Assembly (NCBI GenBank): GCA_947044405.1
Contig: CAMRHE010000035.1
Coordinates: 4,623,501-4,687,500 of the forward strand
Direction of reading: 5' to 3'
From: Leptodactylus fallax
Taxonomy: Eukaryota > Chordata > Amphibia > Anura > Leptodactylidae
DNA: 64,000 nt
In this document: one piece after another, positions 20,900 through 34,137 of the stretch
How positions within the stretch are numbered: the stretch's first letter is position 1
How the letters are laid out: each line of letters opens with the position of its first letter
The notes under the pieces: model-generated
The model's database searches: none
Told to the model about the DNA's origin: nothing
Seen by the model: only the letters and a program-made list of their open reading frames with translations
Program-made: the position numbers and the translations under genes

Positions 20900-21363
20900 A
20901 GGGGTATTCCCATGAACATAATCAAATCTATGTTTGTATATATTTAAAAGTTAAACATTTTTACAAATATAAGTAGTTAAAAAGTCTTCAGAGTTTTAAA
21001 GATTTTCTCTAACTATCTTAGTGGTGGCATTCTGTTGTTTTGATCGGTTGCCAATGCATACGACCACGAATGCAGAAACTTCCTATGGTCTGGCACTTGT
21101 CAGGAACCCAGCCATGATTTTCTACATGTATCAGAAGATATCCCGGCCACAATAAGGAAATCATGGCTGATTTTCTGACCTTAGAAAGGTCCTGCATTCA
21201 TGGTCGTATCCACTGGCAACCAATCAAGACAACAACTTGTGACCAGATATTTAGAAAAAATCTTTAAAACTCTGCAAAATGTTTAATTACTTGTATTTGC
21301 AAAAATGTTTAACTTTTAATTATCTACACATTTATAAATGGTTATGTTCGTGGGTATACCCCT
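20900..21363. mobile_element. Palindromic TTAA-flanked MITE
   Basis: TTAA at 20896-20899 and 21364-21367 bracket an element whose two halves are inverted copies for almost the full length: AGGGGTATTCCCATGAACAT against, in reverse complement, AGGGGTATACCCACGAACAT, and central matches such as ATACGACCACGAATGCAG / CTGCATTCATGGTCGTAT. The arms are about 200 bp. No coding. Confidence 0.85.
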
Positions 21364-21590
21364 TTAAGTTTGTTAGTTTAACATCGGGATGTGTAAATGA
21401 AAAATTACTGTCACTGTAAAATGTCAGTCACTTTATCACAAGGGTTTAAAGGAGAAAAAGCACCCCACAGTTTGTTAAACAATTGCTCATGAACACAGCG
21501 ATATCCCATATGTGATTGTAATCTTCTGTATGGGTACTTGGAGGGGATTCAGAACGCAGTTGCTGTTGTAAACTGCTGTATGGGTACATA

Positions 21591-23220
21591 CAGTGCCTTG
21601 CGAAAGTATTCGGCCCCCTTGAACTTTTCAACCTTTTGCCACATTTCAGGCTTCAAACATAAGGATATAAAATTTTTATTTTTTTGGTGAAGAATCAACA
21701 ACAAGTGGGACACAATTGTGAAGTGGAATGAAACTTATTGGTTATTTTAAACTTTTGTAAAAAATTAAAAACTGAAAAGTGGGGCGTGCAATATTATTCG
21801 GCCCCTTTACTTTCAGTGCAGCAAACTCACTACAGAAGTTCAATGAGGATCTCTGAATGATCCAATGTTGTCCTAAATGACTGATGATGATAAATATAAT
21901 CCACCTGTGTGTAATCAAGTCTCCGTATAAATGCAACTGCTCTGTGATAGTCTCAGGGTTCTGTTTAAAGCGCAGAGAGCATCATGAAGACCAAGGAAAA
22001 CACCAGGCAGGTCCGTGATACTGTTGTGGAGAAGTTTAAAGCCGGATTTGGATACAAAAAGATTTCCCAAACTTTAAACATCCCAAGGAGCACTGTGCAA
22101 GCGATCATATTGAAATGGAAGGAGTATCAGACCACTGCAAATCTACCAAGACCCGGCCGTCGCTCTAAACTTTCATCTCAAACAAGGAGAAGACTGATCA
22201 GAGATGCAGCCAAGAGGCCCATGATCACTCTGGCTGAACTGCAGAGATCTACAACTGAGGTGGGAGAGTCTGTCCATAGGACAACAATCAGTCGTACACT
22301 GCACAAATCTGGCCTTTATGGAAGAGTGGCAAGAAGAAAGCCATTTCTCAAAGATATCCATAAAAAGTCTTGTTTAAAGTTTGCCACAAGCCACCTGGGA
22401 GACACACCAAACATGTGGAAGAAGGTGTTCTGGTCAGATGAAACCAAAATCGAACTTTTTGGCCACAATGCAAAACTATATGTTTGGCGTAAAAGCAACA
22501 CAGCTCATCACCCTGAACACACCATCCCCACTGTCAAACATGGTGGTGGCAGCATCATGGTTTGGGCCTGCTTTTCTTCAGCAGGGACAGGGAAGATGGT
22601 TAAAATTGATGGGAAGATGGATGGAGCCAAATACAGGACCATTCTGGAAGAAAACCTGTTGGAGTCTGCAAAAGACCTGAGACTGGGGCGGAGATTTATC
22701 TTCCAACAAGACAATGATCCCAAACATAAAGCAAAATCTACAATGGAATGGTTCACAAATAAATGTATCCAGGTGTTAGAATGGCCAAGTCAAAGTCCAG
22801 ACCTGAATCCAATCGAGAATCTGTGGAAAAAGCTGAAAACTGCTGTTCACAAACGCTCTCCATCCAACCTCACTGAGCTCGAGCTGTTTTCCAAGGAAGA
22901 ATGGGCAAGAATTTCAGTCTCTCGATGTGCAAAACTGATAGAGACATACCCCAAGTGACTTGCAGCTGTAATCGCAGCAAAAGGTGGCGCTACAAAGTAT
23001 TAACTTAAGGGGGCAGAATAATTTGGCACGCCCCACTTTTCAGTTTTTTATTTTTTACAAAAGTTTAAAATATCCAATAAATTTCGTTCCACTTCACGAT
23101 TGTGTCCCACTTGTTGATTCTTTACCAAAAAATTCAAATTTTATATCCTTATGTTTGAAGCCTGAAATGTGGCAAAAGGTTGAAAAGTTCAAGGGGGCAG
23201 AATACTTTCGCAAGGCACTG
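21591..23220 (+). mobile_element. Complete Tc1/mariner element, subfamily shared with 42678
   Basis: 1630 bp between TA dinucleotides (21589-21590 and 23221-23222). Ends CAGTGCCTTGCGAAAGTATT. The inner end repeat around GGGGCGTGCAATATTATTCGG (near 21782) has a counterpart near 23020. The transposase is on the forward strand with a single stop. A second, closely similar copy lies at 42678-44279. Confidence 0.93.
21984..23003 (+). pseudogene. Tc1 transposase, one premature stop
   Basis: Full-length 340-codon frame from MKTKENTRQV to GGATKY and TAA at 23003, interrupted by one TGA at codon 325 where the sister copy has CGA (Arg), a CpG-type change. The N-terminal HTH (KKISQTLNIPRSTVQAII), the catalytic boxes [20 protein letters not shown] and PNPIENLW with DD34E spacing are all kept. 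The stop removes only the last 15 residues (LAAVIAAKGGATKY), so activity may not be fully lost; that is inference. Confidence 0.92.
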
Positions 23221-23222
23221 TA

Positions 23223-24230
23223 TTATATTGCGTGGTGCCACTGTGAGGCATTTTTCGGGGGGGAACTAAGAAGCATTATAGTACGGGGCCCTCTGGGTAG
23301 CATATTATACTGTGTGGGGCCTACTGTGGAACATTATACTGGGGGGGACACTCTGGGGAGCATAATATATTGCGTCGGGCCACTGTGGAGCAAAATACTG
23401 GGGGGGGGCACTGTGGAGCATTATACTAGCGGGGGCCCTCTGGGGAGCATATTATACTATGGGCCACTCTGGAGCTTTATATTGGGGGGAAGGGGCAGTG
23501 TGGGGAGCCTGTTATACTGTGTGGGGCCACTGTGGAGTGTATTATATTGTGTAGGGCTTTTCCGGATTATATTATACTCTGTGGGGCCATTGTAGAGCAT
23601 TATACTGGGAGGGACTGTGGGCAGCATATTATACTGTGGGGGACCACTGTGGAGCATTATACTGGGGGAACCCCTCTGGGGAGTATATTATACTATGTGG
23701 AGACCATTGTGGAGCATGTTATACTGTGTTAGGCCACTGTGGAGCATTATACTGGGGGGCACTGTGGGGTGCATATTATACTGTATGGAGCATATTATAT
23801 TGTGTGGGGCTTCTGGGGAGCATATTGTACTATCTGGGGCCACTAAGAGGTAGTATACTGTATGTAGCCTTATATACCATGTGGGGCCACTATGGGGGGC
23901 TCAGGTGAGCATTTTATACTGTGTGGGGCCACTGTGGAGTATTATATACCATGTGTGGAAACTGTGGAGGGCTCAGGGGACCATTTTATACTGCGGAACA
24001 TTATATACCATGTGGAGCATTATACTGTGGGGGAGGGGCTCAAAATTCCTGCTGGCAGCCCTGTGTGCTATGTCTGCATCACAGCTCCCTCACTATAATC
24101 TTGCACATACGTGTAGTGCCCCATGGCCATGTGATTCCCCATACAGTACTGTGCATGAACTGGCCATAGAGTTATTGGGGCCTGCACAGTACTATAGGGG
24201 CTGACTATACTGGGAACATACTCAGTAGCA
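23223..24230 (+). repeat. Minisatellite, GGAGCATTATACTGTGTGGGG type
   Basis: About 25 imperfect units of 30-40 bp (core GTGGGGCCACTGTGGAGCATTATACTG, with variants). Spacing varies, so several sub-units alternate. No coding. It begins directly at the right TA of the Tc1 element. From about 24040 the pattern fades into unique-looking sequence. Confidence 0.8.
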
Positions 24231-24248
24231 CCAAGTAGTCAGCATATA

Positions 24249-25186
<938 letters not shown>

Positions 25187-25299
25187 TATGTAAGACTTCA
25201 GTGAAGGAGCCGTGGTGTAGGCTATTAGCAGGAAGCTGTTGGGTGAGGCCCCAGAACAAGTTCCTCTGGTGGGCCTAAGGCCCTTCAGTCCGACACTGT
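25187..25299. other. Right end of a hAT-like repeat
   Basis: 25227-25299 reads GTGGGCCTAAGGCCCTTCAG then TCCGACACTG, which in reverse complement begins CAGTGTCGGACTGAAGGGCC, an end style seen in nonautonomous hAT elements. The other end was not found; the array and Tc1 to the left may lie inside the same element. Confidence 0.4.
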
Positions 25300-25800
25300 A
25301 TAATGGAGAACTATTATATATTAGGGGGGCTCTTATTTATAAGGCAGGAACTATTATATATAAGGGTGGGTTACTATATATAATTGGGAAACTTAAATAT
25401 GAGGGGGCTATTATAAGGGGGAACTATAATTTATAAGACGGGCTATTATTTATAAGGGGGGAACTATTATATATAAGGCATCCATTATAAGGGGGGAACT
25501 ATTATTTATAAGAGGGGAACTATTTATAAGGGGGGGTATAATTGTTAAGTGGGCTTATTTATAAAGGGGGATATTAGTGATAATGGGGACTATTATTTAT
25601 AAGGGTAACTATTATTTATGAGGGGGCTATTATTAATAAGGGAGCAGTATTATTTTTACGGGGTGACTGTTACTGATAAGGGGGAATATTACTGATACAG
25701 GGCACTATTTATAATTTATAAGGGCACTATTACTGATAAAGGTGTAATATTATTTATAAGCAGGGACTATTATTTATAAGGACTGATGACTGGGTGCAGA
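25300..25800. repeat. AT-rich tandem array, TATTATTTATAAGGGGG type
   Basis: About 20 irregular units of 20-28 bp around GGGGAACTATTATTTATAAG. Distinct from the 31-33-bp GCATTATACTG arrays, though also a purine-run/TA alternation. At 25958-26000 it is followed by CTTTGTCTAAAACCGGCCCTG, another hAT-style end in reverse orientation. Confidence 0.7.
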
Positions 25801-25997
25801 AATCTATTAAGTGGTACAAAGGTGCTCATTTGAATTGTGTGTGGTGAAATGGGGCTTGTTATTACTTTTTTTGTTGGCAGAAAGGAGGCGTTATTATAGG
25901 GGTTGCCACTGGAAGGCGATGGTGTTGTTTGGATATCAGCATTTGGGGCCCCACTTTTAATTTTGCCCAGGGCCCCACTTTGTCTAAAACCGGCCCT

Positions 25998-26590
25998 GGG
26001 TCCAGTTGTAAAATCCTCCAGTATGACCTAAGGATCGTCATGATATCTTTATTCCTTTGGTCGTAATTAGCAATTATCTGGATGGGTTGTCGAGCAGTCT
26101 CTTTCTGTCTAGGGATAAGGAGACTATTCCTATCCCTAAGACTTGCCGATTGACATGCCTGCCTCAGAATTTTTGCGGGATAGCCACGTCTCTAGAAACA
26201 ATCGGTGAGTTTGTCAATCTGTCTGTTATAGTCCTCATTACTGGAACAATTCCACCATATCCTAAGGAATTGTCCCTTAGGGATCCCCTTCCTAAGAGGG
26301 AGAGGGTGGTGACTATCCCAGCAAAGGAGACGGTGGCAGTCTCCTTGTGGAATTTCGATGTAGTACTCCTACCATCTCCATTTATATTGATGTTAAGGTC
26401 AAGGAAGGTGATCCGTTTGGGATCTATCGTAGCCATAAATCGAATGTTGTCATTGCAATTTAGGACTGAAACAAACTCCCAGAAACGTTCCATCGTGTTA
26501 CACCAGAAGATCAGAACATTGTCGTGGTCTGTGAGGGCGGTCCCTCTGACAGAGAAGTGATATCGGTGCCTAAACTAATGACATGAAAAG
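25998..26590 (-). pseudogene. Penelope-like element fragment (RT end and linker)
   Basis: On the reverse strand: FVSVLNCNDNIRFMATIDPK, ITFLDLNINI (the 'FLD' box after the RT catalytic site), then after one frameshift near 26320 WDSHHPLPLRKGIPKGQFLR, RRGYPAKILRQACQSAS, and RNKDIMTILRSYWRIL. This is the classic series linking reverse transcriptase to the GIY-YIG endonuclease in Penelope-like elements. The endonuclease itself is absent; the fragment stops at a hAT-style repeat end at 26000. Sequence differs enough from the 27.2-30.8-kb copy that they are separate subfamilies. Confidence 0.8.
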
Positions 26591-26723
26591 TTCTCTTTAA
26601 AAAGGACCCAAGGATAAATTTTATAGATTAATATCATGTCAGGCAAGGATACAGAGGGACTCAAATCAAAGTGATGCACAGTTTATCTATGCTACACAGC
26701 TGCATACGTGAGGTGTTCATTAA

Positions 26724-27231
26724 AGAGGACCTTTCACGTCCTCATGTATATGCGGTTTTACACACCACTAGAAAGCCAACAGTACGCCGAATTCAGCGTA
26801 CTGTTGGCTTTCCCGTTATGTGCCCCAGGGTTGGAGATATCGGTGGTCTGAGTTTCACAGATCACCGTGAGAAGGGCGTTCCAGACAGTCTAGTTGGCCT
26901 GTGAAGAACGCCCCTCTGACAGTACAGGGCTATGGGACAAGTACAGTCAGGGAGGGCGTTCCTTACTGCCCAGTGATGATGCTGAGCTGTGAGGAACGCC
27001 CCCCCCCCCAGTAAAGGGCTATGGACGAGTACAGTCAGGGGGGGCATTCCTCACAGCCCAGCTAGACTGTCAGGAACACCCGTCTGACGGTGAACGATGA
27101 AACTAAGACAGCCGATATCTCCAGCCCCGGGGCACATAACGGGAAAGCCAACAGTGTGCTGAATTCAGCGCAATGTCGGCTTTCTAGCGGTATGTAAAAC
27201 CGCATATACATGAGGACGTGCAAGGTCCTCT
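26724..27231. mobile_element. TTAA-flanked MITE, AGAGGACCTTTC ends
   Basis: 508 bp between TTAA 26720-26723 and 27232-27235. The ends AGAGGACCTTTCACGTCCTC and, in reverse complement, AGAGGACCTTGCACGTCCTC match for about 39 bp with one difference. The interior contains several copies of GAGGGCGTTCCT/AGGAACGCCC. A second copy lies at 35198-35571. Confidence 0.88.
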
Positions 27232-27393
27232 TTAAGTGGGAGACTGGTTCTCAGTTTGAAGATCCACTTTCATTCCTTCTGTAGCATCCTCTTCTCCTAG
27301 GGCTGTGATGGCTATGCGGTCTCACATATTTGATCCCCATGAAGGACAGTTCCTCCACTTTTCCTTTATAACTCCTTTACTGTTTCCTATTAA

Positions 27394-28350
27394 CCCCTTG
27401 TCTTGTAAGGCATTTTTCGTTTTGGGCTCCCCACCTTCCAAACCCCATAACTTGTTTATTTTTCCGTTCACGGATCCATATGAGGGCTTAATGTTCGCAG
27501 GACAAATTGTACTTCATAATGGTACCATTTAGTATTCTGTACGATGTGCTAGGAAGCTGGAAATAATTCAGAATAGGGTGGAATTGGAGAAAAACTGTGT
27601 TTGTGCAACTTTCTTACAGGCTTCATTTTTATGGCATTCACTGTGCAGCCAAAATGATATGTCACTTGCATACTATGGGTTGGTACAATTCTGGGGATAC
27701 TAAATTTATATAGTTTTCTTTACGTTTTAACCCCCCAAAAAATCCAACTTTACCTAAAAAAAAATTCTTGGACTCATAATCTTGGCCATATTCTGACAGC
27801 CATAACATTTTTATATTTCCGTGGGGATGCATAGCGCCTTTTGTTTGCGGGGCCAGATGTACTTTTTAGTTCTACTATTTTTGGGAATGTCTATTGTTTT
27901 GATCACTTTTTTATTCAAAGCTTTTGATTCTTTTTTCCGTTACTGCGTTCATCTTATGGGAACATTTTTTTTATAAGTTTGTAGTCTGGGAATTTCACTT
28001 TAGTGTTTTACTTTTATATGTTTTTTTTTAAGTTTATATATATTTTTTTTTTTACCTGTAATTATTAGGCATCCCTAGTGGTCTTGAACCCCAGGGGGTC
28101 AGTTCACTAATGCAATGCATTATAATGCTAATGCATTGCAAATTGATGGCATTTGTATTACAGGCTACATAGAGCAGCTTATAATACGAATGAAAGCCAG
28201 ACAAGTCTGGGCTTGACAGAGGCCCCGGGGCCTTAATGCCTATGATCAGTGTGGGCACTGATCACCAGCATTAGAGCCAGGTTCCTGCTGTATAATACAT
28301 ATTTAAATACCTGACATCCATTGTCATAGTATGGCAGATGTCGGAATGGG
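27394..28350. mobile_element. TTAA-flanked nonautonomous element in the Penelope copy
   Basis: Ends CCCCTTGTCTTG and, in reverse complement, CCCATTCCGACATC between TTAA 27390-27393 and 28351-28354. The interior runs CCCATAACTTGTTTATTTTT, CAGCCATAACATTTTTATAT, then TGAACCCCAGGGGGTCAG and GCAATGCATTATAATGC. Fragments of the same family lie at 35930-36170, 44640-45310 and 46770-47200. Noncoding. Confidence 0.8.
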
Positions 28351-29044
28351 TTAACAGTGCCCACATGATCTAAAATTGGTTATAAACTAGCAAATCACAT
28401 AATCTCGACCAGTGTTTCACAGAACCACTTTCCCTGCTGAACAAATTTGCATGCTTTGCATGAGCCACATCTGTACATGCCTGGATATCTGTTGCCTGAC
28501 ATTAAAATGTCTATGTACATATCTGTCCTGTAAATTGTACCCCTGCAAAACGTAATCAACAGTCTAGAGAGTACTATCTGCTTCAACTCAACATCCATTT
28601 TGAGGACATCCCAATGGTTGCTAAGTATCTTTCTAACCTCTCTTGATCTGTCATAATAATCCTTGTTCCTTGTTCTCTGGTTGCAATTCACCCTCTGTCT
28701 TGGTGTCAACAAGTCTTGACGTGATCTTTCCTTTGCAGCTCTCCTTGCAAGTACTCATTTAGAGTATCCCCTGTCCCTGAATCTATCAACCAGAAAGGTT
28801 AATTCCTTCTGAAAGGTTTCCACAGAGGAGCAATTTCTGCGTATCTGCAGGAATTGACCTTTGGGAATACCGTTTCTAAGGGGTAGGGAATAATGATTTG
28901 AGTAGGGAATTAATCACAGTTGGGTTATGGAATACTGCCATCTCAATCTACCCATTACCATTTTCCAGATGATCAGATCAAGGATGGTGATGCAGGATGT
29001 GCTGAGCTCAGTGGTGAAACTTAGCCCTACTGTATTGACATTAA

Positions 29045-30011
29045 CCCCTTCCCGCTCTATTACGTAATAGTACAGCACTGTAATACCGCCTGCATAGGAG
29101 CTGGAGTCAGAAAATATGCTGAATTTGGCAGTTAATCCCTCAGATACTGTGATCAATAATGATCATGGCATCCGGGGTGTCTGGGGGCAAGATCAACCTC
29201 CCTGCCACTCCTTGGATCCTCCACGATGAGATTGCAGGGTCCGAGAGGTTGCCATGGCAGCCAGAAACGGCCTCCTGACTACCTATTCCCATTACACATA
29301 GTGAGCATATGTGCAATCTCCTGCAATGCTATGTGTTGCAGTACATTGCACTGGGGATCAGAGATCCCAGGTTCAATGCCCCTTGTGGGACAGGTAAATA
29401 AACATTCAAAATAAAGTATAAACAAATAATAAAAAGTTTAATTTTTAAAATTATTTGTTAGTATTATTTAATTGTGTTTTGGTCACCTCGCTTTTCTCAA
29501 AAAATAGCAATAAGTGATCAAAAAGTCAAACATACAAAACATTGGTACCATTTTTGCCCTGCAAATAGAGAGTCCTTACATCTCTCCATCAACTAAATAG
29601 TAAAAAAGTTATAGGCATCAGAATACAGCGACCCCTGGAAAATCATTTTCAAAAAAATCACATTTTATTTGAAAAAGCGGTGAAATATGATAAAAGCAAT
29701 ATAAATAGGATATCACCATAATCATAATGACCCACTGGACAAAGTTGCCATGTAATTTTAAAGGCAGTGTGAACACTGTAAAAACAAAAAATGTTGACCC
29801 CCCAAAAACGTTAATAAAAGTTAATGAAAACATTATATGTACCCCAAAGTGGTGCAAAATGAAAGTACAACTCGTCTCGCAAAGAATAAGCCCTCACATA
29901 GCTATGTCAACAGAAAAATAAAAAAAGTTATGAATTTTGTAAGGCGGGGAGGGAAAATATGAAAAAAGTTGCAGAGCATTAATGTACAAACTACCCAGCA
30001 CCCTTAAAGGG
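29045..30011. mobile_element. TTAA-flanked nonautonomous element in the Penelope RT
   Basis: Between TTAA 29041-29044 and 30012-30015. The left end CCCCTTCCCGCTC is shared with the fragment at 20354; the right end in reverse complement is CCCTTTAAGGGTGC, only weakly similar to the left. Noncoding, with long A/T runs on the right. It interrupts the Penelope frame between RNLN and VNTVGL. Confidence 0.78.
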
Positions 30012-30823
30012 TTAAGATTCCTCACAGAAGTGTTCAAATCTGTTTTTGTTCCCCTCCACAGAATTAGGACATCGTCAATATATCTTCTCCAGAACAATAT
30101 TTTACTCTTCATTCAACATTTAAATCTGTAAAGATGCCAATATTCTCCCTCCAGCACAGGAGGAGCCCTGTATAACAGGGGTTATCCAGTACGGTCCCCC
30201 CGAGCTGCTGGTAGATTCTATTCTCAAATAAGGAATAAATAAGGAATTATTGGTCAACAGAAAAATTAAGAGTTGGATTATGTGGCTATTACTGGATAAC
30301 CCTGGTTTTTAAAAAGTATCCTACAACCTCCACCCCTTTTTCATGAGAAGTGGAGCTGTACAGAGCCTCTGCGTCCAGACTAGGCAGATTAGTCTCATCA
30401 TCAAACTTTATACCCTCAAGTTTATTTAGAACATCCATAGTGTTCTGGATGTAACTTGAAATAAAAAAAAACCTCCTCAAAATGTGGTCAATGTGCATGC
30501 TCACATTCTGTGTGAGCCCATTAATCCACAATACTAGGAGCAGGGTCCCCACCTAAAAGGCCATATCCAGTTCTATGGCACAAACTATAGAGACACATGT
30601 CCTTGTAATCCTCTGTATTCATCACTGCAATGTTACTGCCCTTATCAGCAGGTTTAATCACTATACCTTAATCCTGTTCAAAGGCCCACAATGCTATAAA
30701 TTCATGGGCAGCATGGGTGCTTCTGATAATTTTATGAGGTCCCTTGTCACAAGTTCAAGGCAATGCTATAGAATATATCAGTTGGGAGTGCATGGATAGA
30801 ATTAGTATGCAGTGAAAGTGTGC

Positions 30824-31060
30824 TCTAATGAGTATCGCAACAGCAATATTCACGTGGTGGACCTTTGCAAAGCAAACTGTCTGCTATAATGAATATAATG
30901 TTGTAATGAATATAGCAACAGCAATATTTATAAAGTGGACCTTTACACAGCAAATTGTCTGCTATAATGAATTTAACACTCTAATAAATATAGTTTTAGC
31001 AGTACTTTTATACTGGACTCTTGCACAGTAAGCTGTTTGCTATTACAAATGCTCTGAAGG
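30824..31060 (-). repeat. Three-copy 78-bp tandem repeat upstream of the Penelope copy
   Basis: Units start near 30837, 30915 and 30993 (TATAGCAACAGCAATATT and variants), with a second shared block TGGACCTTTGCAAAGCAAAC / TGGACCTTTACACAGCAAAT / TGGACTCTTGCACAGTAAGC. Period exactly 78. It lies just 5' of the RT on the reverse strand, where Penelope-like elements may carry repeated or pseudo-LTR leader sequence; that link is inference. Confidence 0.75.
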
Positions 31061-31486
31061 GGCGTACGTATAAGCGGTTCATCCTTTCTGGTTTCTGGTG
31101 TACTGACAATATACCTAACAGCCCTTTATTTTACTTGATTGATTTTAATGGTATGAATAAATTAATTAATTTTGTTTTGTTTTAAATGATCATCCCTTTA
31201 ACTTGAAAATACACCATGGCACAGAACTTTAAATTTACTTTTTTTTTTGTTTATATCATAAGACTTCATGCTGTCTGTGTCATGTTAAACTTTGCTATGT
31301 CTATAGCATGAATATTTTCTAAATATGGTACTAGAGTACTTGTAAATAGGATTCTGTTTAGTGATACCACAAAATCAGGGTAATAAATACATTGATTTCA
31401 CAGCTACTATATACCTATATAAAGATGACAATAATTGTCACAAATTGGTTCTCAGACAAAGTATATCTCTGACTTACTGTATACTT
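31061..31486. other. Noncoding AT-rich spacer
   Basis: No gene, no clear repeat. It ends where the Tc1 homology at 31487 begins. Confidence 0.4.
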
Positions 31487-31629
31487 TTTCTCCACTCATG
31501 GTTAGTGGTTGGTTGAAGCCATTTATTGTCAAACTTCTGTGTTTTCTCTTTTTAAATCATAATGACAACCAAAAACATCAAAATGTCCCTGTTCAAAAGT
31601 TTACATACCCTGGTGATTTTGATAACATG

Positions 31630-32986
<1,357 letters not shown>

Positions 32987-33198
32987 GAACTGGGGTATGT
33001 GAACTTTTGAACAGGGTCATTTTGATGTTTTTGGTTGTTATTATGATTTAAAAAGAGAAAACACAGAAGTTTGACAATAAATCGTTTCAACCAACCACTA
33101 ACCATGAGTGGAGAAAAAGTTTTTGTTTTATCATACATATTCTCTGAAAAAAGGCCAAAAAATCTGCCGGGGTATGCAAACTTTTTAGCACAACTGTA

Positions 33199-34129
33199 TC
33201 TACACCACTCACAACAGGAACAAATACAAGGGTAACAAGTCTAAGCAATTTTTACTCTCTTCTGACTTGTGGGGACGTTTAGAGCCAAGAACAATCTTAT
33301 TAAATTTTAGGTTTAATATATGCAAAAAAAAAGTACAGTGCTTAACTAAACAAAGATGTAATAAGAAAGACATATACATACAAACAATGTAAAATAAAAT
33401 GGGAATAAAGAACAGACCTGCTTTTTTAAGCCTCACTGGGAGCACAGCAGGAAGTAGTTAGGCAGACTTTACAGGTGACTCTGTATCTCCAAAATCTGAC
33501 TCTGAATTCATGTACCTCATCAATTTTTAAAGGATTCACTTCCTGGAACCTCCCTCCTATGATGCCATAATTTTCCTTTGTTGGATATCAGAACTTTGTG
33601 CATCCATGCACTGACTGACAAATGAAGTTGTGATGTCTGCTATACTCCACACAAATTGACTTGCTAATTAGATAGACCACAATTGAATTAGCACCTGGGA
33701 CTTGTTTGACCACTTTTATCCTGGCTTGTGGATTGAAATAACCAAACATATTACACTGTCCTGACACATTGAAGTGAACTCCTCCTACAACTATAAACAC
33801 AAAAGTTAAAAAGCATGTAGACACCTCTCATAATACAATATAATATATAAATATTTCATCACAATGATGTACCAGAAAAAAAAAGTAATATTCACAGAAT
33901 CATAATACAAAGATTATGCAGATTATGAGGTCATAATACTGAGGATAAAAACACGTATTTTCATTTTACAGTCAATTTTTTTTTTACTGCAGTTTTCATA
34001 AAATCACAGCATCACATGTTACGTTAAACAATGTGTTACTATTACCAAAGGCTGATGCACAGGACTGTATTATGCCACTCTTCCATTCATAGTCATAATA
34101 GTACTGCAGTGGAGGTACAGTACATTAGG
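33199..34129. other. Noncoding spacer
   Basis: No gene recognised. 33297-33345 (AAATTTTAGGTTTAATATATG, then AAGTACAGTGCTTA) recurs at 35835-35878, about 2.5 kb away. Otherwise AT-rich and unremarkable. Confidence 0.45.
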
Positions 34130-34137
34130 CCTCCACT

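Larger units (their letters stand above)
27236..30790 (-). pseudogene. Penelope-like element, RT plus GIY-YIG remnants, split by two TTAA elements
   Basis: Read 3'-ward on the reverse strand from 30790: IVIKPADKGSNIAVMNTEDY (RT entry), a palm motif PSLDAEALYSS, then FWRRYIDDVLILWRGT with the YIDD catalytic box, then a TTAA element (29045-30011), then GLSFTTELSTSCITILDLII, FPKGQFLQIRRNCSS, LLTPRQRVNCNQRTRNKDYY, a MYRCGSCKACKF zinc-like knuckle, then a second TTAA element (27394-28350), and finally SFMGIKYVRPHS and KWIFKLRT, which match the C-terminal part of the GIY-YIG endonuclease. This is the domain order of Penelope-like retroelements. It carries several stops and shifts. Removing the first insert with one TTAA rejoins NLN and VNTVGLSF in frame. 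Confidence 0.82.

Noticed and set aside
22984..23595. A 203-residue frame running from the Tc1 end into the minisatellite
   Set aside because: It is built from the transposon end and tandem units (repeated GSILYCVGPL-like text) and is not a gene.
23223..24230. Array considered as CRISPR
   Set aside because: Units are degenerate with no constant-repeat and unique-spacer alternation, and the context is eukaryotic.
25998..30790. Both Penelope-like fragments as one rearranged element
   Set aside because: They overlap in the same linker region with different sequence, so they are two lineages.
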